Shown here one piece after another: positions 47,655 through 55,117 of a stretch of 64,000 nt of DNA. The notes below the pieces were generated by a model that saw nothing but the letters and a program-made list of their open reading frames with translations, made no database searches and was not told the origin of the DNA. The translations under genes and the position numbers were made by a program. The first letter of the stretch is position 1, and each line of letters starts with the position of its first letter. The DNA comes from Pirellulales bacterium (GTDB taxonomy: Bacteria > Planctomycetota > Planctomycetia > Pirellulales > Lacipirellulaceae): contig JALHQZ010000009.1 in assembly GCA_022841705.1 (NCBI GenBank), positions 62,001 through 126,000 of the forward strand, in the 5' to 3' direction.

Positions 47655-48311
47655 ATGGACACCCGCCCCGATTTCATGGTGACGCTCGGCCTCGCGCCGC
47701 CGTACGTTAAGGAAGACATCAAGAAGGCGTATCTCGAAAAAGCCAAGCTCGCGCATCCCGATCGAGGCGGCACGGTCGAAGCCTTCAATGCGCTGCACGA
47801 AGCTTTCGAGCGGGCCGAGGAGTTTGTGAAGTTTCGCGGTGATCGCCGGGCGTGGATTGCGGCGCGGATGGAACGTTACGTCGCCCTCGAGCGCGCCATT
47901 GAGCGGCTCCGCGATCGACATGTCGCCGTCAGTACTTTCACGCCCGACTGGCTGGCTAACTCGTTCGGCGATTTCGCGCAGCTCACCGAAAGCGCGGAAC
48001 TAGCCCGCGCGCTCGAGCCAGATCGAGGTGATGAATTGATCGACGCCCTCGTCGCCGAAAGCGAAGGGGTGCGGGGCCTGATGGCGATTGAGCTCGTCGG
48101 CTGCCGTATCTCTGACGCTGGCGTTTTGCGGCTGGGTGTATTCCGCTCGCTCAAGCGACTGAATCTGGCGAACACTCCGATTACTTCCGCGGCGCTCGCG
48201 GTGATTGACGAGTTGCCCTCGCTCGAATGGATTGGCCTCGCCGGTACGCGGGTTGGCTGGTGGGCAAAGTATCGCGCCGAGGCGCGGCTGAAGAAACGGG
48301 TACGGCACTGA
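47655..48311 (+). CDS. J-domain protein with leucine-rich repeats
   Basis: 218 residues from ATG 47655. A J-like domain at the start: DTRPDFMVTLGLAPPYVKED, IKKAYLEKAKLAHPDRGGTV with an intact HPD, then EAFNALHEAFERAEEF. A middle region of charged helices (RAWIAARMERYVALERAIER) follows, and the C-terminus has leucine-rich repeats (LMAIELVGCRISDAGVLRLG, VFRSLKRLNLANTPITSAAL, LPSLEWIGLAGTRVG). It has neither zinc fingers nor Gly/Phe region, so it is a class III-like J protein. Combination of J domain and LRRs is unusual; it could recruit a DnaK to LRR-bound partners. It is followed 80 bases later by a flavoprotein. Confidence 0.75.
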   Translation: MDTRPDFMVTLGLAPPYVKEDIKKAYLEKAKLAHPDRGGTVEAFNALHEAFERAEEFVKFRGDRRAWIAARMERYVALERAIERLRDRHVAVSTFTPDWLANSFGDFAQLTESAELARALEPDRGDELIDALVAESEGVRGLMAIELVGCRISDAGVLRLGVFRSLKRLNLANTPITSAALAVIDELPSLEWIGLAGTRVGWWAKYRAEARLKKRVRH

Positions 48312-48391
48312 GCTGGCTGCTTGTGGCCGCTCCCTTCCACGGACGAAGCACACCTGGCGAAATCGGGGAACGCGGCTTTGGCAATTCACGG

Positions 48392-49648
48392 ATGGATTTC
48401 GCCGCGCGAACCAAGATCACAATCTGCCCGTACGAATCTCGCGAACCGCCGTCGGTTACGTCGTTGCATTTCACCGCTGAGCTCAATGTGTTGACCCCTG
48501 CGACCGATAGCGCCAACTCCAGCTCAACCGATTGTGCGATTGTCGGCGCGAGCTTTGCCGGGTTGGCCTGCGCTACCGTTCTGGCTCGCCGAGGACTGCG
48601 GGTCCGCATCGTGGAACGGAAGGACGATCCCGGCGAAAAGCTCCATACCACGGGCATCATTGTCAAGGAGGTCGTCGACCACATCGCCCTCTTCGATGCG
48701 TTGCCTGTCGACCTGGTTCGCTCGATTCCGGGCGTTCGACTCTACGCACCGAATATGCGTTATGTCGACCTCGATGCACCCGGTTACTACTTTCTCGCGA
48801 CGGACACGCCCAACGTTATCCGCTGGCTCGCGGGTCGCGTTCAGCAGGTAGGCGCTCAACTCTCTTGTGGACGGTCATTCAACGGCGCCACAAAAGTCCG
48901 CGGCGGCTACCACCTTGGCGACCTTGGCGAGACGCGCTATCTGATCGGCGCCGACGGCCCGAACTCGCAGGTTGCCCGATCCTTAAATCTCGGTCAAAAC
49001 GCGAAATTCCTCTTCGGCGTCGAGTACGAATTCGCCGGCCTCTCACTAGCAGTTGATGATCGCCTGCACTGTTTCCTCGACCGCAAACTTGCTCCCGGCT
49101 ACCTCGGGTGGATGGTTCCCGGCGTGGGAGTTACGCAAATCGGCCTCGCGCGTCGCATGCGCCACGACCCCGATGCGATCAAACGGGTGATGGAACGGTT
49201 TCTCGACAAGATCGCGCCTGTTGTGGATGTCCGCGACCGTGAGGCGACTTCGATTCGCGCCGGCATGATCCCCTGCGGCGGCGTTGTGCGACCCGTGGCA
49301 ACGCAGCGCGCGCTACTCGTGGGTGATGCGGCTGGGATGGTCTCGCCCGTCACGGCGGGCGGCATCCACACCGCGCTTAAGCATGGCTTGGCCGCGGGAC
49401 ACGCCGTGGCCGAATTCCTGGAAGGCAAGTGCGAGGACCCTGCCCAGTGGTTTTCTGCTAGCTATCCCAAGTTCCGCACCAAGCGGCTGCTCCGTTTGTT
49501 GTTCGATACATTCCAGAGCGACTTGTTCTTCAACGTCATGCTCGCTTCGCGACCGATGCGAATGGCCGCGAGTTACGTCTACTTTCATCGCCAGGGCGTC
49601 ATGAAAAGCGCTCGACGAGAGGTGACCTCGGTTCAACCCGGGCTGTGA
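48392..49648 (+). CDS. FAD-dependent oxidoreductase, geranylgeranyl reductase-like
   Basis: 418 residues from ATG 48392; a GTG at 48488 would give a shorter start closer to the Rossmann motif. CAIVGASFAGLACATVLARR is the FAD-binding loop (G-A-S-F-A-G; the usual second Gly is Ser), VRIVERKDDPGEKLHTTGII then YLIGADGPNSQVARSLNLGQ and a typical LLVGDAAGMVSPVTAGGIHT are present. It resembles geranylgeranyl reductase/squalene-epoxidase-like flavoproteins that saturate isoprenoids or oxidise lipids. Neighbour genes do not decide the substrate. The C-terminus has MLASRPMRMAASYVYFHRQG. The N-terminal ~45 residues before the Rossmann motif are not conserved in shape and may be untranslated. Confidence 0.8.
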   Translation: MDFAARTKITICPYESREPPSVTSLHFTAELNVLTPATDSANSSSTDCAIVGASFAGLACATVLARRGLRVRIVERKDDPGEKLHTTGIIVKEVVDHIALFDALPVDLVRSIPGVRLYAPNMRYVDLDAPGYYFLATDTPNVIRWLAGRVQQVGAQLSCGRSFNGATKVRGGYHLGDLGETRYLIGADGPNSQVARSLNLGQNAKFLFGVEYEFAGLSLAVDDRLHCFLDRKLAPGYLGWMVPGVGVTQIGLARRMRHDPDAIKRVMERFLDKIAPVVDVRDREATSIRAGMIPCGGVVRPVATQRALLVGDAAGMVSPVTAGGIHTALKHGLAAGHAVAEFLEGKCEDPAQWFSASYPKFRTKRLLRLLFDTFQSDLFFNVMLASRPMRMAASYVYFHRQGVMKSARREVTSVQPGL

Positions 49649-49729
49649 AGTTTGGCGGCGACCAGTCGATGCGCCACTCCGCCGCCCCGTGGGTTCCGTT
49701 GGAACCCGGCTCCCGTCTAAGATACCAGC

Positions 49730-50404
49730 ATGACACAAGATTCGCCGCTGCTCGTAATCGGCACACACAACTCGAAGAAGGGGATCGAGCTCGCCGAGCT
49801 GCTGGCGCCGTTCGGCATTCGCACGGCCACGCTGAAGGATTTCCATCAAGCGCTCGAAGTGGTTGAAGATGGCAATTCCTTCGCCGCCAACGCGCGGCTG
49901 AAAGCCACCCAACAGGCCCGGCATCTGGCGGAGTGGGTACTCGCCGATGATAGCGGAGTCGAAGTCGATGCGCTCAACGGCGCCCCCGGAATCTATTCGG
50001 CCCGGTTCGCCGGCCCCAGCGCGACCGATGCGGACAACAATCGCTTGCTCTTGGAAAAACTCGCGGGGCTGCCGCCCGAAAGGCGGGGGGCCCAGTACCA
50101 TTGCCACGTCACGCTGGCCGACCCGACCGGCGCGGTGCGGGCCGAAGCACACGGCGTCTGCCGCGGACGCCTGCGGACCGAACACCACGGCGGCCACGGG
50201 TTTGGTTACGACCCCCTGTTTGAAGTGGTCGAATACCATCGCACATTCGGCGAGCTCGGCCCCGCGGTGAAACGGGCGCTCAGTCACCGCGCCCGCGCGA
50301 TGCGCTTGATTCTCCCCAAAATCGTCACCCTCCTTTTGAGTAGCCCTGCTATCACCACGAACCGTTCGAGCCGCGCCCATCAGGAAGCGGAGTCGCCAAC
50401 ATGA
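49730..50404 (+). CDS. rdgB: Non-canonical purine NTP pyrophosphatase (RdgB/HAM1)
   Basis: 224 residues. Hydrolyses dITP/XTP to monophosphates and so keeps deaminated purines out of DNA. Family motifs: LLVIGTHNSKKGIELAELLA, FAANARLKATQQARHLAEWV, LADDSGVEVDALNGAPGIYS, ARFAGPSATDADNNRLLLEK and the HHGGHGFGYDPLFEV segment, ending with a FGELGPAVKRALSHRARAM. Length is a bit over the usual ~200; the extra C-terminal part (LLLSSPAITTNRSSRAHQEA) is poor in conservation. The stop overlaps the start of the next gene by four bases (ATGA), implying translational coupling. A decayed copy of both genes lies at 57270-57857 on the minus strand. Confidence 0.95.
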   Translation: MTQDSPLLVIGTHNSKKGIELAELLAPFGIRTATLKDFHQALEVVEDGNSFAANARLKATQQARHLAEWVLADDSGVEVDALNGAPGIYSARFAGPSATDADNNRLLLEKLAGLPPERRGAQYHCHVTLADPTGAVRAEAHGVCRGRLRTEHHGGHGFGYDPLFEVVEYHRTFGELGPAVKRALSHRARAMRLILPKIVTLLLSSPAITTNRSSRAHQEAESPT

Positions 50405-51690
50405 AGACTTCCATAGTTCTCGCATGCTTCTTAACCAGCTCAGCGACGCTCCTCGCGGCGCCCCCCATAAAGTGGATCGGCGCAGAGCTGCCCGTGCTGG
50501 TGGAACTCTACAAAGAACTGCACGCCGCGCCGGAGTTGTCGCATGCTGAACACAACACGGCAGCGAAGCTCGCCAAGGTTCTTGCAGCAACCGGCTGTGA
50601 AGTGACCACCGGTGTCGGCGGCACGGGCGTCGTGGCCGTGCTCAAGAATGGCGCCGGCAAAACGCTCATGCTCCGGGCGGATATGGACGCGCTGCCGGTC
50701 GCCGAGGAAACGGGCTTGCCGTACGCCTCGAAGGTCCGCGCTACCGATGAGCGCGGGACAACCGTTGGCGTGATGCACGCCTGCGGGCACGATATTCATA
50801 TGGCCAATCTCATGGGCGTGGCGAAGTTCCTGGCCACGCATCGCGACGCCTGGCAAGGAACCGCGGTCTTCATCTGCCAGCCGGCGGAAGAGCGTGGCGC
50901 CGGGGCGGAGAAGCTGCTCGCCGATGGGCTCTTCAAGCGTTTTCCCCGCCCGGACTTCGCCATCGCGCTGCACGTGGCGGCCGACTATCCGTGCGGCAAG
51001 GTGGGGTACTGTGCCGGGTACTCGCAAGCGAATGTCGATAGTGTGGACATTGTGGTGAAGGGCCGCGGGGGACACGGGGCCTATCCTGAAACCACGATCG
51101 ACCCCATCGTCATCGCTGCGAAGTTGGTGCTCGATTTGCAAACGATTGTGAGTCGCGAGCTCAAGCCGATTGAGCCGGCGGTCATTACCGTTGGTTCCAT
51201 CCACGGCGGCGCCAAGCACAACGTCATCAGCGACGACTGCACGCTCCAACTCACGGTGCGCAGTTATTCGCAAGCGGTGCGCGACCAAATCGCCGCCGCC
51301 ATTCGCCGCAAAGCTGACGCCGCAGCGCAGAGCGCTGGCGCCCCGCCGCCAGAGGTAAAAATTTCCGAAGGAACGCCCTCGCTGTACAACGATCCCGAGC
51401 TCACCCAGCGCGTGGCGGCCGCGATGCGTCAGGAACTGGGCGAAGCGAATGTCGCGGCCACCGAACCGAGCATGGGGGGTGAAGACTTTAGCCAGTACGG
51501 CCTGGCCGGCGTGCCGATCTGCATGTTCAAAGTCGGCGGCGTGACCCAGCCGCGGCTCGATGTGTATCAGAAGAATGGCGGCGTGGCGCCTTCGCTGCAT
51601 TCGGCAAAGTTTTATCCCGATCCGGAGCAAACCCTCACCACCAGCGTCCGCGCGATGAGCGCGGTGGCAGTGGAACTGCTGAAACATTAG
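50401..51690 (+). CDS. M20-family amidohydrolase (hippurate/IAA-amino acid hydrolase-like), secreted
   Basis: 429 residues. Signal peptide MKTSIVLACFLTSSATLLAA. Metal-binding segments: LMLRADMDALPVAEETGLPY, VMHACGHDIHMANLMGVAKF, ICQPAEERGAGAEKLLADGL, IALHVAADYPCGKVGYCAGY and GGEDFSQYGLAGVPI with GGRGGHGAYPETTIDPIVIA, in the order of the M20D subfamily. It hydrolyses N-acyl amino acids or related amides; substrate unknown. It starts inside the rdgB stop. A signal peptide is unusual for M20D and suggests export. The 5' end, including MKTSI and the sequence just before, is also found in a decayed copy at 57450. Confidence 0.92.
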   Translation: MKTSIVLACFLTSSATLLAAPPIKWIGAELPVLVELYKELHAAPELSHAEHNTAAKLAKVLAATGCEVTTGVGGTGVVAVLKNGAGKTLMLRADMDALPVAEETGLPYASKVRATDERGTTVGVMHACGHDIHMANLMGVAKFLATHRDAWQGTAVFICQPAEERGAGAEKLLADGLFKRFPRPDFAIALHVAADYPCGKVGYCAGYSQANVDSVDIVVKGRGGHGAYPETTIDPIVIAAKLVLDLQTIVSRELKPIEPAVITVGSIHGGAKHNVISDDCTLQLTVRSYSQAVRDQIAAAIRRKADAAAQSAGAPPPEVKISEGTPSLYNDPELTQRVAAAMRQELGEANVAATEPSMGGEDFSQYGLAGVPICMFKVGGVTQPRLDVYQKNGGVAPSLHSAKFYPDPEQTLTTSVRAMSAVAVELLKH

Positions 51691-51754
51691 CCGCCGGGCA
51701 AGAGTCGTGTGTCACCCTTTTTTTGTGCGGGGCGCCACTGTCCGGCCGCTTGGG

Positions 51755-51816
51755 GGCCAGATGGTGTTCGATTGACCGCCGTTATCGAAGCCGATGATTG
51801 AGAGATCATTCGGGAG
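51755..51816 (-). pseudogene. Short remnant of a LacI-family gene
   Basis: On the minus strand this stretch reads LPNDLSIIGFDNGGQSNTIW, matching LPTDLSIIGFDDGDQSSTIW of the intact LacI gene at 58049-59092. The DNA is similar over about 60 bases and no more of the gene is visible on either side. It abuts a family J repeat (51730-51746). So it is a fragment of a LacI-type gene, perhaps from the same ancestor. Confidence 0.65.
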
Positions 51817-51977
51817 AGGGCGAAGAACGTCGAACACTACCTGCCCTTGGTCGTCAAGCTTGGGTGTCGAAATGGGTAAGAAACTTGTGGGTACTTGAAA
51901 GGTTGATCGAACGGACAAGTGCGAACATCTCGCTTCGAAAACGTGTGCCCCTCCACTTGCAAGCCCTGGGTTACAAT

Positions 51978-52017
51978 AAAAAAGCGTTTGCCCGCCTTCG
52001 CAGTGGCGGACAAACGC
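51978..52017 (-). terminator. Terminator of the PEP-CTERM gene 52047-52673
   Basis: GCGTTTG (51984-51990) pairs with CAAACGC (52011-52017), extended by CCCGCC with GGCGG(A). On the minus strand a run of six T follows (A-run 51978-51983). It is 30 bases beyond the stop. Confidence 0.8.
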
Positions 52018-52046
52018 AATTGGAAACTCAATTTATCAAAAGCAGA

Positions 52047-52673
52047 CTACTTGCTACGGCGACGCAGAGCGAAGATCGCAACGCCCGCCAAGCCAGCCAG
52101 ACACAAAGCAGCCGGTTCGGGAACAGCGGTGAAGCTCACATCGTCAACCAAAACGTTTTGGGGAGCCGAAGCGCCGAAGCTCTGGATCGCATAAACGGCG
52201 CGAGCAATTGTCGCGTTCGCAGGTGCAGTGGCCTGGAGGCTGAACTGCGTGTAAGCTGCGGTCGTCGCTGCAACCAAGTTCGGGGTGCGACCAACTTCCG
52301 AAGTAGCGTCACGCCATTCAATGCGGACTTCGGTGCCGCCCGAATTACCATCTAGCAACTTGTGCCAGCCACTGAAGATGTAGGGAACACCACCGACAAC
52401 ACCGACATCTTGAAAGGCGCCTGCGAAGGTATTGGCGCCGGTGACCGACAGGTCCAACGATTGGGCGCCCGTGCGCGGCATCGCGGTGCTGTTGGCAGAC
52501 GAAGCGCTACCGCCGGCGAAACCTTCCCAGGACCCGACGAAGGGAGGGCCATCCATCGTAATGGGGTCTTCAAAACCGGGATTGACGAGAGAATTAGCCG
52601 CTGCAGACAGCGAGCTAACGGCCGTGATGGTCAACGCCGCCACGGCAACCAAAGTCATCTTGAAGCAACTCAT
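52047..52673 (-). CDS. PEP-CTERM protein with an N-terminal carbohydrate-binding-like domain
   Basis: 208 residues from ATG 52673 (GGAGG seven bases before, very clear). Signal peptide MSCFKMTLVAVAALTITAVS then SLSAAANSLVNPGFEDP, the start of a beta-sandwich carbohydrate/ligand-binding domain (NPGFEDP..., SLDLSVTGANTFAGAFQDVG, VPYIFSGWHKLLDGN). The C-terminus VPEPAALCLAGLAGVAIFAL and RRRSK is a PEP-CTERM signal. The frame extends upstream to 52724 but that is before the ribosome site. Similar NPGFE starts occur in the proteins at 59505 and 62424. It is expected to be exported and sorted by exosortase. Confidence 0.88.
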   Translation of the reverse strand: MSCFKMTLVAVAALTITAVSSLSAAANSLVNPGFEDPITMDGPPFVGSWEGFAGGSASSANSTAMPRTGAQSLDLSVTGANTFAGAFQDVGVVGGVPYIFSGWHKLLDGNSGGTEVRIEWRDATSEVGRTPNLVAATTAAYTQFSLQATAPANATIARAVYAIQSFGASAPQNVLVDDVSFTAVPEPAALCLAGLAGVAIFALRRRSK

Positions 52674-53164
52674 GAGCAATCCTCCAACGAACACGATATG
52701 AGCAGAAACCAACCGTCTCCCCAAACACTTGGAAAAACAACAAAACTTTCAAGGCACCGATCCCACTGCGATGCTGCGAACTTACGCAAGCAAGACGTTG
52801 CCGCTGAGTCTTCCTATACAGGATGAGAAGGAAACTAAGGAAAAGCGAAGGTTAAACCTTCTGACACAGGAAACAGACTAGTAACAGTTTCTAGCGTACT
52901 CGACTTCGAAGGTAAGTCAATGGTTTTTCGCTGATTAATTTGGGATTCTTTGGTTTTCTGCTTGAGAGAACAAGCACCTAAATAAACTCTCGCTCGTCAA
53001 ATTTCCTGGAAATAACGGACTATCTCCCCTGTTTTCTCGACGCAAATCCCCCAGAAAACCCGCAGAAGCGCGCTTTAAGAAACTGTTTCCCAACGAGGGG
53101 GAGACTTTGTCGAGAGGAGCTCCTGTCGCGAGCGGGAGATTCTGCTCTCAATCGAGGGTTTCAG
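52674..53164. other. AT-richer intergenic region with a perfect palindrome
   Basis: 491 bases between two minus-strand genes; it must hold the promoter of the PEP-CTERM gene. The 15-base perfect palindrome GAAGGTTAAACCTTC is at 52847-52861, a possible operator. Several AT-rich stretches such as GAAACTAAGGAAAAG precede it. I see no ORF of note and no terminator hairpin with a T-run. Confidence 0.45.
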
Positions 53165-55030
53165 CTACTCCCTCCGGAAAAGCTTAAACACCGGAAATGA
53201 GAAGTTCGTAAGGACAGCAAGGCAAAATAGTAACGACGTTGCTGGTTCTGGGATTGTGATCAAATGGCCAGAAGAGCTTGTTCCCGCTATGCCAAAATTG
53301 GTTGACCACACAACATAGTCGGATTGGGTGACACTCCCAAGAGTTTCGTCACCGGGCAGATTAGCATTCGTTCCTAGTTTGTCTCGCCAGACTGAGTAAT
53401 CCGCCGCATCAACCAAGCCATCGCCATTGTAATCGCCCGAACGCTGAAGGGTTTCAGTTACGACCAGCGTTTGGTCTGCAGGAACATCGTACAGATGTTG
53501 AATGATTCCGCTGGACCACTGAATCGTAATCTGATCGACGGTGTCTCCTGACGCCCCAAGTCCAAAATGGGCAATTCGTTCATTCTGACTGTGGTACCCA
53601 CTTCCGCCATCAATCTCCCAGACCATTTTGTGTTGCGGGTCGGTTAAGTCGGGAGTCACAGTGATCCAGGCGCCGATGCCTTGAGGATTTGAGACGGTCC
53701 CACGAGGATCGATCCTCAAATAGTGGTTGGCATTCCCGCCGTCATTACGATATAGAATCGGAGCCGCGGCATTATTCACGATCAAGAGGTCTAAGTCCCC
53801 ATCGCTGTCATAGTCCAAATGAACGGTGCTTCGGCCTTGTAAAGTATCCGTGACGCCAAGGTCATCAGAGACGTCGGTAAAGACGCCATTGTCATTTCTC
53901 CAGAGGAAAGTCTGATCGTTGAGCCAGCCTGGCCCGTTGTAGCCATTGGTGGCAGTCAGATCGAGATCGCCATCGTTGTCGTAATCGAAAAAGGTCGTTC
54001 CCCATGACCAGCGCGAGTCTCGCACACCCGCTGCTTGGGTGACATCCGTGAAAGTGCGGTTTCCGTCGTTGCGATAGAGTCGATTCCAACCACCGAAGGG
54101 TCCAGGAAATTCAGGAGCGTTGGTGATGTTGGTAATAAACCAATCCAAGTCTCCATCGTTGTCATAATCTCCAAAAGTAGAACCCATCCCGTTGAGATCC
54201 GTTCCGGTTCCGGAAGCAATCGTTCCATCCGTAAACGTTCCGTTTCCGTTGCTCCAAAATATCTGGCTCGTGACGAAATCAGCGGCAAACGTAATGTCGA
54301 GGTTTCCATCCCGGTCGAGATCGACAAAACGGGGAGCATATCGAAAGCTGCGGTCTTTGCGATAAGTATTAATTCCGGAAGCTACCGTAACGTCTTGAAA
54401 GCTGCCTGGTTGCGTAGCTCCCAGATTCCTGAGCAATCGTGATTGCGAGGAAGCCACGAAATTTCCCCAATCCCCCGTCACTAAATCTAAATATCCATCC
54501 TTATCAAAATCCCCAAAACTCGCTCCCTGTCCACTTCGAGTGACGCCATTGGCCAGAGTAGCAGGATGGCTTAGACCGGCATCGACGAAATAGCCACTAC
54601 CGTTATTGAGATAAAGGTAGTTGCGCGTCGTGTGGACCGAGGTCATGTACAAGTCCAGATCACCGTCGTTGTCGACATCCCCTGAGATCACGCCATCGGT
54701 GTAGGTTGGAAATATGAAACCCGCGGAAGCTGAGCGCGCCTCGAAAGTTCCATTTCCGAGATTGCGATACAACAGGTCTGTGTCGTTGAGCCGAGTGAAG
54801 ACTAAATCAACAAGTCCGTCTCCATCGAAATCGCCCGCAGCAGCGCCTCCCGAAAAGAACGCGGTCGAAGGAAGTTGCTCGATGATCTCAGGGTAGGAGT
54901 GAACGTGATTGATGCCTGCGCTGAGTGTCACATCGGTAAAGACAACCGCCGACACTTGCCCCGCGGTCAAGAGCGACCAGACGCCAGCAAACATCATTCG
55001 GCGAAACTGATCGAATGGCCACATGCGCAT
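53165..55030 (-). CDS. FG-GAP repeat, ASPIC-like protein with dockerin and PEP-CTERM
   Basis: 621 residues from ATG 55030 (GGGA about eight bases before; ATG 55081 is possible). A signal peptide MRMWPFDQFRRMMFAGVWSL. Repeated FG-GAP/VCBS motifs with calcium-loop-like DxDxDGxxD: GDFDGDGLVDLVFTRLND, GDVDNDGDLDLYMTSVHTTR, GDFDKDGYLDLVTGDWGN, VDLDRDGNLDITFAADF, GDYDNDGDLDWFITNI, FDYDNDGDLDLTATNGYN. Then an ASPIC/UnbV-like region (NHYLRIDPRGTVSNPQGIGA, FGLGASGDTVDQITIQWSSG), a dockerin-like SGDYNGDGLVDAADYSVWRD, and IPEPATSLLFCLAVLTNFSF with FKLFRRE. A beta-propeller surface protein. It is adjacent to the haloperoxidase gene, likely co-transcribed (88-base gap). Confidence 0.88.
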   Translation of the reverse strand: MRMWPFDQFRRMMFAGVWSLLTAGQVSAVVFTDVTLSAGINHVHSYPEIIEQLPSTAFFSGGAAAGDFDGDGLVDLVFTRLNDTDLLYRNLGNGTFEARSASAGFIFPTYTDGVISGDVDNDGDLDLYMTSVHTTRNYLYLNNGSGYFVDAGLSHPATLANGVTRSGQGASFGDFDKDGYLDLVTGDWGNFVASSQSRLLRNLGATQPGSFQDVTVASGINTYRKDRSFRYAPRFVDLDRDGNLDITFAADFVTSQIFWSNGNGTFTDGTIASGTGTDLNGMGSTFGDYDNDGDLDWFITNITNAPEFPGPFGGWNRLYRNDGNRTFTDVTQAAGVRDSRWSWGTTFFDYDNDGDLDLTATNGYNGPGWLNDQTFLWRNDNGVFTDVSDDLGVTDTLQGRSTVHLDYDSDGDLDLLIVNNAAAPILYRNDGGNANHYLRIDPRGTVSNPQGIGAWITVTPDLTDPQHKMVWEIDGGSGYHSQNERIAHFGLGASGDTVDQITIQWSSGIIQHLYDVPADQTLVVTETLQRSGDYNGDGLVDAADYSVWRDKLGTNANLPGDETLGSVTQSDYVVWSTNFGIAGTSSSGHLITIPEPATSLLFCLAVLTNFSFPVFKLFRRE

Positions 55031-55117
55031 TATCGGATTCCCATCAGGAAGTAGGTCTTGGGGCGTTTGAGAAGTCACCATGCCGCCTATTTCAAGTATC
55101 ACGCGTCCCAACAGAAC

